Positions 14,855 to 22,086 of a DNA stretch of 41,303 nt are shown here, one piece after another (positions within the stretch are counted from its first letter, which is position 1; every line of letters begins with the position of its first letter). Source of the stretch: an uncultured Selenomonas sp. (GTDB lineage Bacteria; Bacillota; Negativicutes; Selenomonadales; Selenomonadaceae). A program made the position numbers and the translations under genes. Below the pieces are notes generated by a model, which was not told the origin of the DNA, made no database searches, and saw only the letters and a list, made by a program, of their open reading frames with translations. The stretch lies in assembly GCA_905373085.1 (NCBI GenBank), contig CAJPRR010000006.1:1-41303 (forward strand). The letters are read 5' to 3'.

Positions 14855-16585
14855 CTATACACCTATTGCAATATAGAAAATGTCTGCATCTAAAATCTCA
14901 ATAGAATAGTCGGGTATTACAGTAAATCCATTTTGCGTAATACTGCCACGTTTTACGTACGCACAGTTTGCCCCACTAACAAACGTATCTTGCGATATTG
15001 TTAATAACACATTAAAACATTTGTTAAAACGTTTTACAAAAGACACATCTCGGTTGTTTTGGTCTATCTTTATATTCTTCAGAACGCCCCATTGCAACAT
15101 AAACCCGTTGCGAATTTTTAGATAACCATTTTCTTCTAGTCGCGCTTCTACTGCGCCCGTATTTGCGGCATCAATTAAACCTAGGATGTTTTGTAGTGAG
15201 CGCCCATCAAAGTTTTTGGCGTTTGCTACCGTAAAATTAGACGGATTATAGACGTACATATCGCCCGGATTATTTCCGCCCCATAGCCATGTGGGTTGGC
15301 CGCCTTGACCATTCCAATGGAAACGCATATTCGTATTGTCGTTTTCTACGCGTACGGTTCTATCTGATACAACCGATGAATCGGCGCGACCTGCTGAACT
15401 AGCCTTACCTTCAAATCCTCCATCAGCTTTCATCTTTCCTGCCGTGAATATGCTCTTGTTTCCATATGCGCGAATCCATGTACTATCTTGCATAAACCAA
15501 CCGCCGCCGTATTTTTGCCAGTGAATACCGCCGTCTCCGTTGGCTCTATACCAGTCATTAGTGTAAAACGTAGCGGCAATCATTGCGCCGACGGTACGCC
15601 AATTTCCGTTACGTAAATCCATAGTGCCTGTGTATTGTTTCTTATATATACTGTAAAACCCTAAGCCATTCCACGAGCCGATATTTATGTTTGCGCCGTT
15701 ACCGCCAGCGATAGCATCTCCTGTATCAGTACCGCCAAATTGCATATAGCCGCTATTAGATATTAGCCCTACATTTGCACCTTCAAATCTAAGATTTGCG
15801 GTCATCGTATCGCCCGACTTACTCACTTTCGTGCTCGCTTTTTGCTCCGCGATAGTTTCGATTTCGTTTTTATTGTATGTTTCATTTTTATGATAAGAAC
15901 CGATATTATACGGCGTAATCGTCTGCCATGTATTATCATTACGAAGGAATCTTGTGTTATTCGCTTGTTCTATCGAAGGAACATGCAAGCCATGATCTCT
16001 ATTTGCTTTAGTATTCAGCTTGCTATCTATCTCGGGTTTCGTATAATAGTCTTTCTTTCTCGCGAAATCGCCGTGAGCGAGAGGATCGACATTATGTCTT
16101 TGGATTTCTCTTCTACAGTCAGCAAGCGTAATAAAGATAATACTGGAATTGACGATTGCCGCTACATTATCAACATTACCGACAATAAGCGTTATTTTTA
16201 ACTTAAGTTCATCGATTGGCTGCTCCTTGGACGGCATATAATCAGCTTCATCGCCCGCATTGGCATAAGCATATAAGACTTCTGCGCCGCTTTCGCCTAA
16301 TTTTGCATAGATACCTATTTCACGAGCATAGAATCCTTGTGTCACTACTTTATTTGAAACGATGGTTTCTAACGTCACTTGATTCTTTGAATCATTATTT
16401 ATGTCAGAAATATCGGCGAAAATCTTTCTCGACTTCATATCTGTCAAAGTCAATACATCTTCTGAATCCGCTAACTTTCCATCTCCGATGCCGATATGCG
16501 TATAAATCAGTTTTTTAGACTTATCGGCATTGATCGCCATATCTAGCCCCTTCTGTGTCAATTTTATATTCGAGTATTTCGCCAT
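14855..16585 (-). CDS. Phage tail fibre protein
   Basis: This 576-residue protein starts MAKYSNIKLTQKGLDMAINA, the N-terminal domain by which many contractile-tail fibres attach to the baseplate. The middle has fibre-like short repeats (SGDTMTANLRFEGANVGL, several YNKNE/NAKNFDG segments). The C-terminus (NGFMLQWGVLKNIKIDQN to IEILDADIFYIAIGV) resembles gp53-like receptor-binding tips. I start at 16585 because GAGGTGCAATAT precedes that ATG, three codons inside the longest frame. It follows the XkdU-like gene, as in PBSX. No separate chaperone gene is seen behind it. Confidence 0.88.
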   Translation of the reverse strand: MAKYSNIKLTQKGLDMAINADKSKKLIYTHIGIGDGKLADSEDVLTLTDMKSRKIFADISDINNDSKNQVTLETIVSNKVVTQGFYAREIGIYAKLGESGAEVLYAYANAGDEADYMPSKEQPIDELKLKITLIVGNVDNVAAIVNSSIIFITLADCRREIQRHNVDPLAHGDFARKKDYYTKPEIDSKLNTKANRDHGLHVPSIEQANNTRFLRNDNTWQTITPYNIGSYHKNETYNKNEIETIAEQKASTKVSKSGDTMTANLRFEGANVGLISNSGYMQFGGTDTGDAIAGGNGANINIGSWNGLGFYSIYKKQYTGTMDLRNGNWRTVGAMIAATFYTNDWYRANGDGGIHWQKYGGGWFMQDSTWIRAYGNKSIFTAGKMKADGGFEGKASSAGRADSSVVSDRTVRVENDNTNMRFHWNGQGGQPTWLWGGNNPGDMYVYNPSNFTVANAKNFDGRSLQNILGLIDAANTGAVEARLEENGYLKIRNGFMLQWGVLKNIKIDQNNRDVSFVKRFNKCFNVLLTISQDTFVSGANCAYVKRGSITQNGFTVIPDYSIEILDADIFYIAIGV

Positions 16586-16599
16586 ATATTGCACCTCAT

Positions 16600-17184
16600 T
16601 TATTTTAGTCCGAGTTCCCCATTATAATTGCTCTGTGCTCCATCCTGTAAAATATGAATCACGTTTGCCTGTTGAATCATGCCGCCCAAACGAAAGCCGC
16701 CCATACCATCGAGATAATGCTGAATAATCATAGCCAGATGAGCCGGCTTATAAGTCTCGATCGCATCACGTAAGGCAAAATAATCGTTATCTAGCGCCGT
16801 ATAATTCGCGATAAGATAAAACAGGTTTTTCGGATTTCTTTCTTTTATCTCTACTTTTGCTTGTTCAGGAAAGAACTTGCTCGCCAACTGCTTTAAAAAT
16901 TGCACCGTCGATATTTGTTTAGAACGTAATTTCGCGTATATCTTCGCGCGGCGTAATTCATAACTTTCATTAGGCTTGCTATATATCGCGAAAACTTTTT
17001 CCCATGCATCTAGTCCCCATGTAGCCGAATGTACGAAGAACTGTTTTAGAATTTCTATCAAAAGTTTTCTCTGTCGATCATGCTCTTTTGATTCAACGGA
17101 AAGCAGCGTTTGGATCTCTTTGTCTTGTGATATAAATACTGGCAAATATTCCGCGAGGTTTATATCTTCTTCTCTAATGAACAT
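16600..17184 (-). CDS. Baseplate wedge protein, DUF2313/XkdU-like
   Basis: This 194-residue protein has the features of the YmfQ/XkdU family: an N-terminal part naming a conserved LAEYLPVFISQDKEIQTLL, then ATWGLDAWEKVFAIYSKPNESYELRRAKIYAKLRSKQI, typical of the fold that joins baseplate J to the fibre. It lies 10 bp behind the baseplate J gene and 14 bp ahead of the fibre gene, the standard J-U-fibre order. A TTAGGTGA site precedes the ATG. Confidence 0.88.
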   Translation of the reverse strand: MFIREEDINLAEYLPVFISQDKEIQTLLSVESKEHDRQRKLLIEILKQFFVHSATWGLDAWEKVFAIYSKPNESYELRRAKIYAKLRSKQISTVQFLKQLASKFFPEQAKVEIKERNPKNLFYLIANYTALDNDYFALRDAIETYKPAHLAMIIQHYLDGMGGFRLGGMIQQANVIHILQDGAQSNYNGELGLK

Positions 17185-17194
17185 GTGATTTCAC

Positions 17195-18247
17195 CTAATC
17201 GAATAACGTAAATTCTTGAACTTGGACATCACCGACACTGAGTAGCTCCGAATCTGTCGCCGTCACTTTGTCTGCTCCATTGAGCTTTAAATTGCGATAA
17301 TCCGTAATATTCTGTTCCATCAGTAATTTACCGATCTGAGCGGCCGAGATATAACGCATATTCAAATTCTTGGAAGATATGTATTTGTTTACCGATATTT
17401 TAAATTCCGTCTTATCGACTTTGCCGAGTACATCGACCGCGATATTGATCTTTTTCGGTGCCGGTGATACGACTGTCACATCCGCGCCAATCGGGCGAAC
17501 AGATTCAATGTAATCTTTGACGGCTTTTACGAGATCATTTCCCGCGCTCTGCATCTCGGCATTTACGATAATAATCTTGACCGTTCCTGCGCCCCTCCAT
17601 AAAGGAACGACGCGACACCCACCAACGCCCGGGATACTCATCGCCCAATTATAATAGTGATATTTATTTCCCGATGTAGCCGGAGTTCGCACGATAACGG
17701 AGTACCGTTTCAGTAATTCAGCGTCCGTTTCTTCATCGGCTCCGTCCTGCGTAGGTTTCTCGTTATCTATCGACGTAACACCCGAGATCGATACAGGCAA
17801 GTTCGTAATCGTGTGTGCTTGGACGTTTCCCTTTACGCCTTCTTCGGAACAGGTAATTTTGACCGTACCTTTTCCGTCTGCATCTAAAACAATGTCATTG
17901 TCCGTCGTAAATTGTGCGCCATTCTTAACCGATACAAGAGAATGCGCCGGAACAAAAACACCCTGCCCGCCCGTAAATGTCACTTCGCCTTTCGCTTTTA
18001 CCGAAGGTTTACGATCTACGCCAAACTCGGCGCATCTTGCCGTTAAATACTCGCCCCATGAAGAGGAAGCGAATGCGGCTTCTATGATAAGAGACATTTC
18101 AGCATAAACATTTTCAAACTCTATGCTATTGGCGTTTATGATGTCTCTTGAAAAGCTTCCTTCATAATCTGCCTTGTCCGATATCTTCGCGAAACGCTCT
18201 TTCATGCGCTGTTGAATATCGTCTTTATGCTGCATTTCAAAAGCCAT
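17195..18247 (-). CDS. Baseplate J-like protein (XkdT family)
   Basis: This 350-residue protein shows the baseplate J pattern: SRDIINANSIEFENVYAEMSLIIEAAFASSSWGEYLTARCAEFGVDRKPS near the N-terminus, a middle with AHSLVSVKNGAQFTTDND, and RYSVIVRTPATSGNKYHYYNWAMSIPGVGGCRV leading to the C-terminal arm. J forms the rim of the baseplate in contractile tails. The ATG follows GAGGTGAAATA and overlaps the end of the upstream DUF2634 gene by one base, a sign of translational coupling. Confidence 0.93.
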   Translation of the reverse strand: MAFEMQHKDDIQQRMKERFAKISDKADYEGSFSRDIINANSIEFENVYAEMSLIIEAAFASSSWGEYLTARCAEFGVDRKPSVKAKGEVTFTGGQGVFVPAHSLVSVKNGAQFTTDNDIVLDADGKGTVKITCSEEGVKGNVQAHTITNLPVSISGVTSIDNEKPTQDGADEETDAELLKRYSVIVRTPATSGNKYHYYNWAMSIPGVGGCRVVPLWRGAGTVKIIIVNAEMQSAGNDLVKAVKDYIESVRPIGADVTVVSPAPKKINIAVDVLGKVDKTEFKISVNKYISSKNLNMRYISAAQIGKLLMEQNITDYRNLKLNGADKVTATDSELLSVGDVQVQEFTLFD

Positions 18248-18699
18248 TATTTCACCTCGTAAACAAATTCAAGTTTTCCATAAATCGAAACTAAGCCTAT
18301 TTCGATAATGAGATATTCTTTCCTCATGTCTTTAATTTTTATGTAGTTTATAGATTTAATATACGGATTGACGGAAAGGCATTCTCTTATTCTCTGCTCG
18401 ATCAATGTCGCCGTTCTTTTATTATTTGGATACGCGCCAATATATCTCTCTAATTCTACGCCATAAGAAGAATCTGTATTATAAATCCCGTGTAAATAGG
18501 CTTCATGTCTATATCGTTCCGTTTTTAGTGCTTTATATATCCAAACTTTCAATGCTTCATTTTCCTGTACGATTTGAATTGTACCGTCTGTCTTGTATAA
18601 GAATTTATCATGTAAAAAATCCCATGCGTATTCCTTTAAGATAGGTAATGTGTCTTCCGTATTTATTTCATCCGATTTCATTTCAATAAAAGGATTCAA
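18247..18699 (-). CDS. Baseplate protein, DUF2634/XkdS-like (gp25-related)
   Basis: This 150-residue protein carries the XkdS features AWDFLHDKFLYKTDGTIQIVQENEALKVWIYKALKTERY and an IE-rich C-terminal part that resembles gp25-like baseplate wedge proteins. The start is TTG at 18699 with GAGGAGTAAAA upstream. It is the first gene behind a copy of the prophage's repeated intergenic element and overlaps baseplate J by one base. It probably begins a baseplate transcription or translation unit. Confidence 0.85.
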   Translation of the reverse strand: MNPFIEMKSDEINTEDTLPILKEYAWDFLHDKFLYKTDGTIQIVQENEALKVWIYKALKTERYRHEAYLHGIYNTDSSYGVELERYIGAYPNNKRTATLIEQRIRECLSVNPYIKSINYIKIKDMRKEYLIIEIGLVSIYGKLEFVYEVK

Positions 18700-18728
18700 T
18701 TTTACTCCTCACAAAAAAATATATTATC

Positions 18729-18795
18729 TTTCTCTATATATAGATATATATATGTCTCAACTATCACTACTTTAGTCCTAATAATCATTTTAGAT
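18729..18795 (-). repeat. Repeated intergenic element, copy A (promoter-like)
   Basis: On the minus strand the block reads ATCTAAAATGATTATTAGGA, then CTAAAGTAGTGATA, then GTTGAGACATATATATAT, then CTATATATAGAGAAA. It shares long exact stretches with copies at 30,715 and 40,437. TTGAGA and TATAGA are 16 bp apart, as in a promoter. It lies 30 bp before the DUF2634/XkdS start. Confidence 0.8.
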
Positions 18796-18801
18796 ATTGA
18801 A

Positions 18802-19227
18802 TCATAATTCCCAACCCTTAGAGATATGACATAGAACGACATACTTCTGTTTCGTCTTATCCGTAGAATCTTGAATAGGATACATAGCGACATAGAAACC
18901 TTCTTTTAAGTCTGAATCTGTCGTAGTCTCTCTATCTGTATAGTCATTATGGATATCGTGATTATGGGAAGCAAATTCCGCATATCCTCCACCGCCTGAT
19001 CGATTCTGTGTAGCTGATACGATATGCCCTTTATGCGTCCTTGAATGATTCGTTAAAAGGTAATCATTGATCCAAAGATCATTCTTATCGAGAATAATTC
19101 CGTTATACTGTATTTTGATATTCGGTAAATCTTGAATGACTTTTCCGATCACAAGAACAGGAGAATTACTGTTGATAGAAACATCTCGCATCAATCCCAG
19201 TAAATTTTGATATGGATTTTCTTTCAT
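18802..19227 (-). CDS. Baseplate spike-associated protein, DUF2577/XkdR-like
   Basis: This 141-residue protein reads MKENPYQNLLGLMRDVS, an OB-fold-like segment (SPVLVIGKVIQDLPNIKIQYNG) and a middle rich in His/Asn (ASHNHDIHNDYTDRETTT) before YVVLCHISKGWEL. Length, gene order and this domain pattern fit DUF2577, which follows the XkdQ hub in PBSX-like tails. Here the two are separated by the moron cassette at 19,240-19,850. GGGAGAAAAAAAGC precedes the ATG. Confidence 0.82.
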   Translation of the reverse strand: MKENPYQNLLGLMRDVSINSNSPVLVIGKVIQDLPNIKIQYNGIILDKNDLWINDYLLTNHSRTHKGHIVSATQNRSGGGGYAEFASHNHDIHNDYTDRETTTDSDLKEGFYVAMYPIQDSTDKTKQKYVVLCHISKGWEL

Positions 19228-19247
19228 GCTTTTTTTCTCCCATATAA

Positions 19248-19289
19248 AAAGATAGAGGGAACATGTATCATGCTACATATCCCCTCTTT
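19248..19289 (-). terminator. Terminator closing the moron cassette
   Basis: The arms AAAGATAGAGGGAACATGTA and TACATATCCCCTCTTT form an imperfect hairpin around TCATGC. On the minus strand TTTTTATATGGG follows. It lies behind the ribbon-helix-helix gene and just ahead of the DUF2577 start. Confidence 0.7.
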
Positions 19290-19329
19290 GAAAGAAGTAT
19301 TCTGCTTTTGTTCCTTCACTAATAATGCG

Positions 19330-19503
19330 CTATTTTTTCAATTCACGAAAAACCTTTTCGACACCCATGACAAGAACATTCGCCCTCGTTGTATTTAGGC
19401 GTTCAGCGCATATTCCTAGCATCGAAAGCTCTGACTTTGATAATCTTACGCTAATTTGTTCTGTACGCGGATTGTCGGTAGGTCTGCCCATCTTCTTAGC
19501 TAT
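19330..19503 (-). CDS. Ribbon-helix-helix DNA-binding protein (moron gene 2)
   Basis: From the proposed start it reads (M)AKKMGRPTDNPRTEQISVRLSKSELSML..., 57 residues, typical of CopG/Arc-like proteins: a beta-strand (TEQISVRL) followed by two helices (SKSELSMLGICAERLN and TRANVLVMGVEKVFRELKK). Such dimers bind operators, often near their own gene. The ribosome-binding site AAGGAGG is correctly spaced only to an ATA codon at 19503; the ATG at 19491 is about 20 bases away. Homologues, as I recall them, often begin MAKKMGRP, favouring ATA. It belongs to a two-gene unit with its own promoter and terminator within the tail genes. Confidence 0.72.
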   Translation of the reverse strand: MAKKMGRPTDNPRTEQISVRLSKSELSMLGICAERLNTTRANVLVMGVEKVFRELKK

Positions 19504-19589
19504 ATGCGCCGCCTCCTTTTTCTTGCCTAAAACAAAGATATTACAGGGCGGTGGCAAGTTCCGCCCTGCTTTCCTTTTGCTCTGCTTAG

Positions 19590-19754
19590 TTATCCCTCAA
19601 GAGATGTTTGCAGTTTTTCGATGAGCTGTATCAGCTCTTTCTTTGCTTCCTCTGTCTGAGCCGCTTCAAGCTGTTCTTTCAGCTTCTTCAAGTCGCTGAT
19701 AACGAAACGGAGAAACGCGGCAAATTGCTTATCTGTCATTCCCATGTCGTCCAT
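19590..19754 (-). CDS. Small acidic phage protein (moron gene 1, 54 aa)
   Basis: It reads MDDMGMTDKQFAAFLRFVISDLKKLKEQLEAAQ and ends LIQLIEKLQTSLEG: a short helical protein of a type I associate with phage or integrated elements in Firmicutes, of unknown function. GGGAGGAAGTT precedes the ATG at 19754. It is the first gene behind a near-consensus promoter and lies about 90 bp ahead of the ribbon-helix-helix gene, so both are probably one unit that is expressed independently of the late operon, perhaps in the lysogen. Confidence 0.7.
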   Translation of the reverse strand: MDDMGMTDKQFAAFLRFVISDLKKLKEQLEAAQTEEAKKELIQLIEKLQTSLEG

Positions 19755-19814
19755 AACTTCCTCCCTTCTGCGCTCGCCTCGCCAACTTGTAAGGTGCCTC
19801 CTTACTGTGCTTAT

Positions 19815-19843
19815 AGTATAACTTATGCAATTGCAAAAGTCAA
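19815..19843 (-). promoter_or_regulatory. Near-consensus promoter of the moron cassette
   Basis: On the minus strand TTGACT (19843-19838), a 17-bp spacer and TATACT (19820-19815). It begins 14 bp behind the stop codon of the hub gene and reads towards the two small genes. Host sigma-A should use it, independently of late activation. Confidence 0.82.
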
Positions 19844-19857
19844 GAGGAATTTGCGTA

Positions 19858-21282
19858 TTATATCTGCGATGTACGAATAATTGAGACAGGATATAGACCG
19901 CCCATTTGCTCATAACTCTTGCCGTGAACGATTCTATCTTGACTAGAGCTATTGCCAATATAGCCGCCGTTACCATCGTATGCGACGACATGAGAATTTC
20001 CATTATAGACGATAAGATCACCTTTCTGTAATTTTGAAGCATCGAACGGAATGACGTTATTGCCAGCATGACCGACTAAGGCATCTACATTTACCGTACC
20101 ATTCTGACACTCATTCGATAGAAACGGAGAATAGTAAGAGCCGAATTTCGTTACAGCTTCTACGCATCCATTCTCATGGTTATTCATAGTCGCGCCTTTC
20201 CACGCTTTCACTCCTGCATCGAAGTTCTTCGATACCTGCGCTTTAGATCCGCCATTTTCTGTTTGCGGCATCGAATTCGTGCTGCCTTCGCTAGTCATAT
20301 TAGCTGCATGATCGGGATCGACGATATAATTCAACGTGAGTTCCATCGTATGATTATGATTTGAAATATTGTGTTCATCGGCTTCAATTAAGAATTTCCC
20401 TTTGATCTGTTCTTCTTGAATTTCGACGGCAAAACCCGCGATACACTGAACATTTCCCAGTGCCGATACTCTCGATGTTTCCTTGATTTTTTGCAACATA
20501 GATTTCGCCATCGTCTGCGTATCTTGCTTATTATCTACTTTATAAACATCTTGCAGTAAACCATATTTTTGTATATCGTCTTCGTTCTTGAGATAGCCCG
20601 TAATATTTCCGTTCTCATCTACGATGCAAATCTGATTTTTCATATCTTCCACGCTCGCACTATGAGAAGCAGATGTCAAATTAAGAGTATCCGTTATCAT
20701 AAAATTATCTATGACGGTATCGGCGCGAACTATGTTTAGTAATTGTTTACCGTCTTTATCTGCTACGTAACAATGATACTTCCAACCCGTCCACGCTTTA
20801 AGTGTATCTAAACATTTCTTGATGATTTCTGAACCCGTCATACCGTCGGCGATACATGATATTTTGTATTTCATGCAATCGTCGCAAAAGTTTCCGGCCG
20901 ATACACCGAGAACGCTGCACACCGTTTTTATAGCATCGGCGATTAGTACGTCTTCGAATTTATACATCATTTTACTTTTCGCGAGATACACGAGATTGTC
21001 ATAAGCAATAAATTCCATTGTATAAGATTCGCTATTGCGTGATTGCAAAAACACCTTGCCTGAAAAGATCTTATATCGCTTCTTCGCCTTATCGTCGATA
21101 TAGAACAACTCTATCCTATCGCCCAGTGCAATCTTACAGTTTTTCCAGACGGAATCTTTTTTGTTTGTAGTATAAGCAATCGTGAAATTCAGTCGCCGGC
21201 CGGCTTGCCCTAAATCGCCCGCCCATTTAATTTCTGTCGTATATGGAAGTATATCCTTCTCTTTATTCTTCAATGCGAACAT
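19858..21282 (-). CDS. Tail hub protein, XkdQ-like, with C-terminal NlpC/P60-like peptidoglycan hydrolase domain
   Basis: This 474-residue protein begins with the XkdQ/gpD-like hub (EIKWAGDLGQAGRRLNFTIA, KIFSGKVFLQSRN, IADAIKTVCSVLGVSAG, about residues 1 to 340). The last 110 residues hold a cysteine-peptidase-like domain: NGCVEAVTKFGS (putative catalytic Cys), LQKGDLIVYNGNSHVVAYDG (His) and GYIGNSSS. In contractile tails such a domain sits at the tail tip and opens the cell wall during DNA injection. The ATG follows AGGTGATACATC. It lies 10 bp behind the XkdP-like gene. The moron promoter starts immediately behind its stop. Confidence 0.82.
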   Translation of the reverse strand: MFALKNKEKDILPYTTEIKWAGDLGQAGRRLNFTIAYTTNKKDSVWKNCKIALGDRIELFYIDDKAKKRYKIFSGKVFLQSRNSESYTMEFIAYDNLVYLAKSKMMYKFEDVLIADAIKTVCSVLGVSAGNFCDDCMKYKISCIADGMTGSEIIKKCLDTLKAWTGWKYHCYVADKDGKQLLNIVRADTVIDNFMITDTLNLTSASHSASVEDMKNQICIVDENGNITGYLKNEDDIQKYGLLQDVYKVDNKQDTQTMAKSMLQKIKETSRVSALGNVQCIAGFAVEIQEEQIKGKFLIEADEHNISNHNHTMELTLNYIVDPDHAANMTSEGSTNSMPQTENGGSKAQVSKNFDAGVKAWKGATMNNHENGCVEAVTKFGSYYSPFLSNECQNGTVNVDALVGHAGNNVIPFDASKLQKGDLIVYNGNSHVVAYDGNGGYIGNSSSQDRIVHGKSYEQMGGLYPVSIIRTSQI

Positions 21283-21292
21283 GATGTATCAC

Positions 21293-22000
21293 CTAAATTT
21301 CTTTTCCATTTACCGACGTTCCTTTGGCCGTCATAATCAATATGTCGCCCTCTGACAAGCCGCCTCTCTTAACAATCTTTCGATAGTCCTGCAAATATCC
21401 GTTTCCGCTGCTCTTATTCGATCTTCGAATAGCGTCCTTGATCGCTTTCATCGGCGGTTGACCTTTCACGATATTTACCGCTAAATCAATACCGATCTTT
21501 TGAATACTCGGAGGACGTTTTTTCAATCCCGTTTTCCGATCATTCAGTGTGTCCGTAATGCGGCGATATTCTTTCAATACAAGATCAAAGTAGACATCTC
21601 CTGTTCCATCTTTTTCCTTGTATGAAAATGATTCTATCAGACAATCGAAGTTTATAGGAGAATCTTCCACGGAGATATAGAGCGGCTTCGTGCCGGTTCT
21701 CCATGTCTCAATCTGCTCGACCAATTCATAAGGATCGACATCACCGCTTGAAAAATTATATTTTTGCGCCGGAAAAAAACTCGAAATCGTAATACTCTTT
21801 AAGCCGGTCTTGCCGATCATGTTGTAATCGCCGCTATTGACGATATTCACCGTACTATTGTTGTTACTGACCGATACGCCAAATTCAGACGGCACTACAG
21901 GAAATACGAGTTCTTCACCGTCGCAAGATAACGTGATAACGCCCGTCTTTGTCAAAAAACTATCGAGTAAGGCCGATCCTATATGCTGAAATATGTTCAA
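21293..22000 (-). CDS. Tail protein, XkdP-like (baseplate hub/LysM-type family)
   Basis: About 235 residues, beginning NIFQHIGSALLDSFLTKTGVITL after a TTG start. The body (GEELVFPVVPSEFGVSVSNNNSTVNI, KSITISSFFPAQKYNF, YELVEQIETWRTGTKPLYISV, IESFSYKEKDGTGDVYFDLVLKEYR) is typical of the protein between tape measure and XkdQ in PBSX-like phages. A full C-terminal LysM is not evident; the end GGLSEGDILIMTAKGTSVNG may be a reduced version. I chose TTG at 22000 because GGAGG lies 8 bases before it; the longer frame start has no such site. Confidence 0.82.
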   Translation of the reverse strand: MNIFQHIGSALLDSFLTKTGVITLSCDGEELVFPVVPSEFGVSVSNNNSTVNIVNSGDYNMIGKTGLKSITISSFFPAQKYNFSSGDVDPYELVEQIETWRTGTKPLYISVEDSPINFDCLIESFSYKEKDGTGDVYFDLVLKEYRRITDTLNDRKTGLKKRPPSIQKIGIDLAVNIVKGQPPMKAIKDAIRRSNKSSGNGYLQDYRKIVKRGGLSEGDILIMTAKGTSVNGKEI

Positions 22001-22033
22001 TGCGTTTTCCTCCAATTTCTTCCTAATATATAA

Positions 22034-22057
22034 AAGGAGTGGCATATCGCCACCCTT
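22034..22057 (-). terminator. Hairpin between tape measure and XkdP-like gene
   Basis: The arms AAGGAGTGGC and GCCACCCTT enclose ATATC; the minus strand continues with TTTTATATATTA. It looks like a weak intrinsic terminator. Confidence 0.55.
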
Positions 22058-22086
22058 CTATCTTGATGCAAGGCGGTCGTTTTTCA

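Noticed and set aside
19755..20069. Long N-terminal extension of the 54-residue moron protein into the hub gene
   Set aside because: It runs antiphase through the hub coding region and across the moron promoter; the ATG at 19754 has the good ribosome-binding site.
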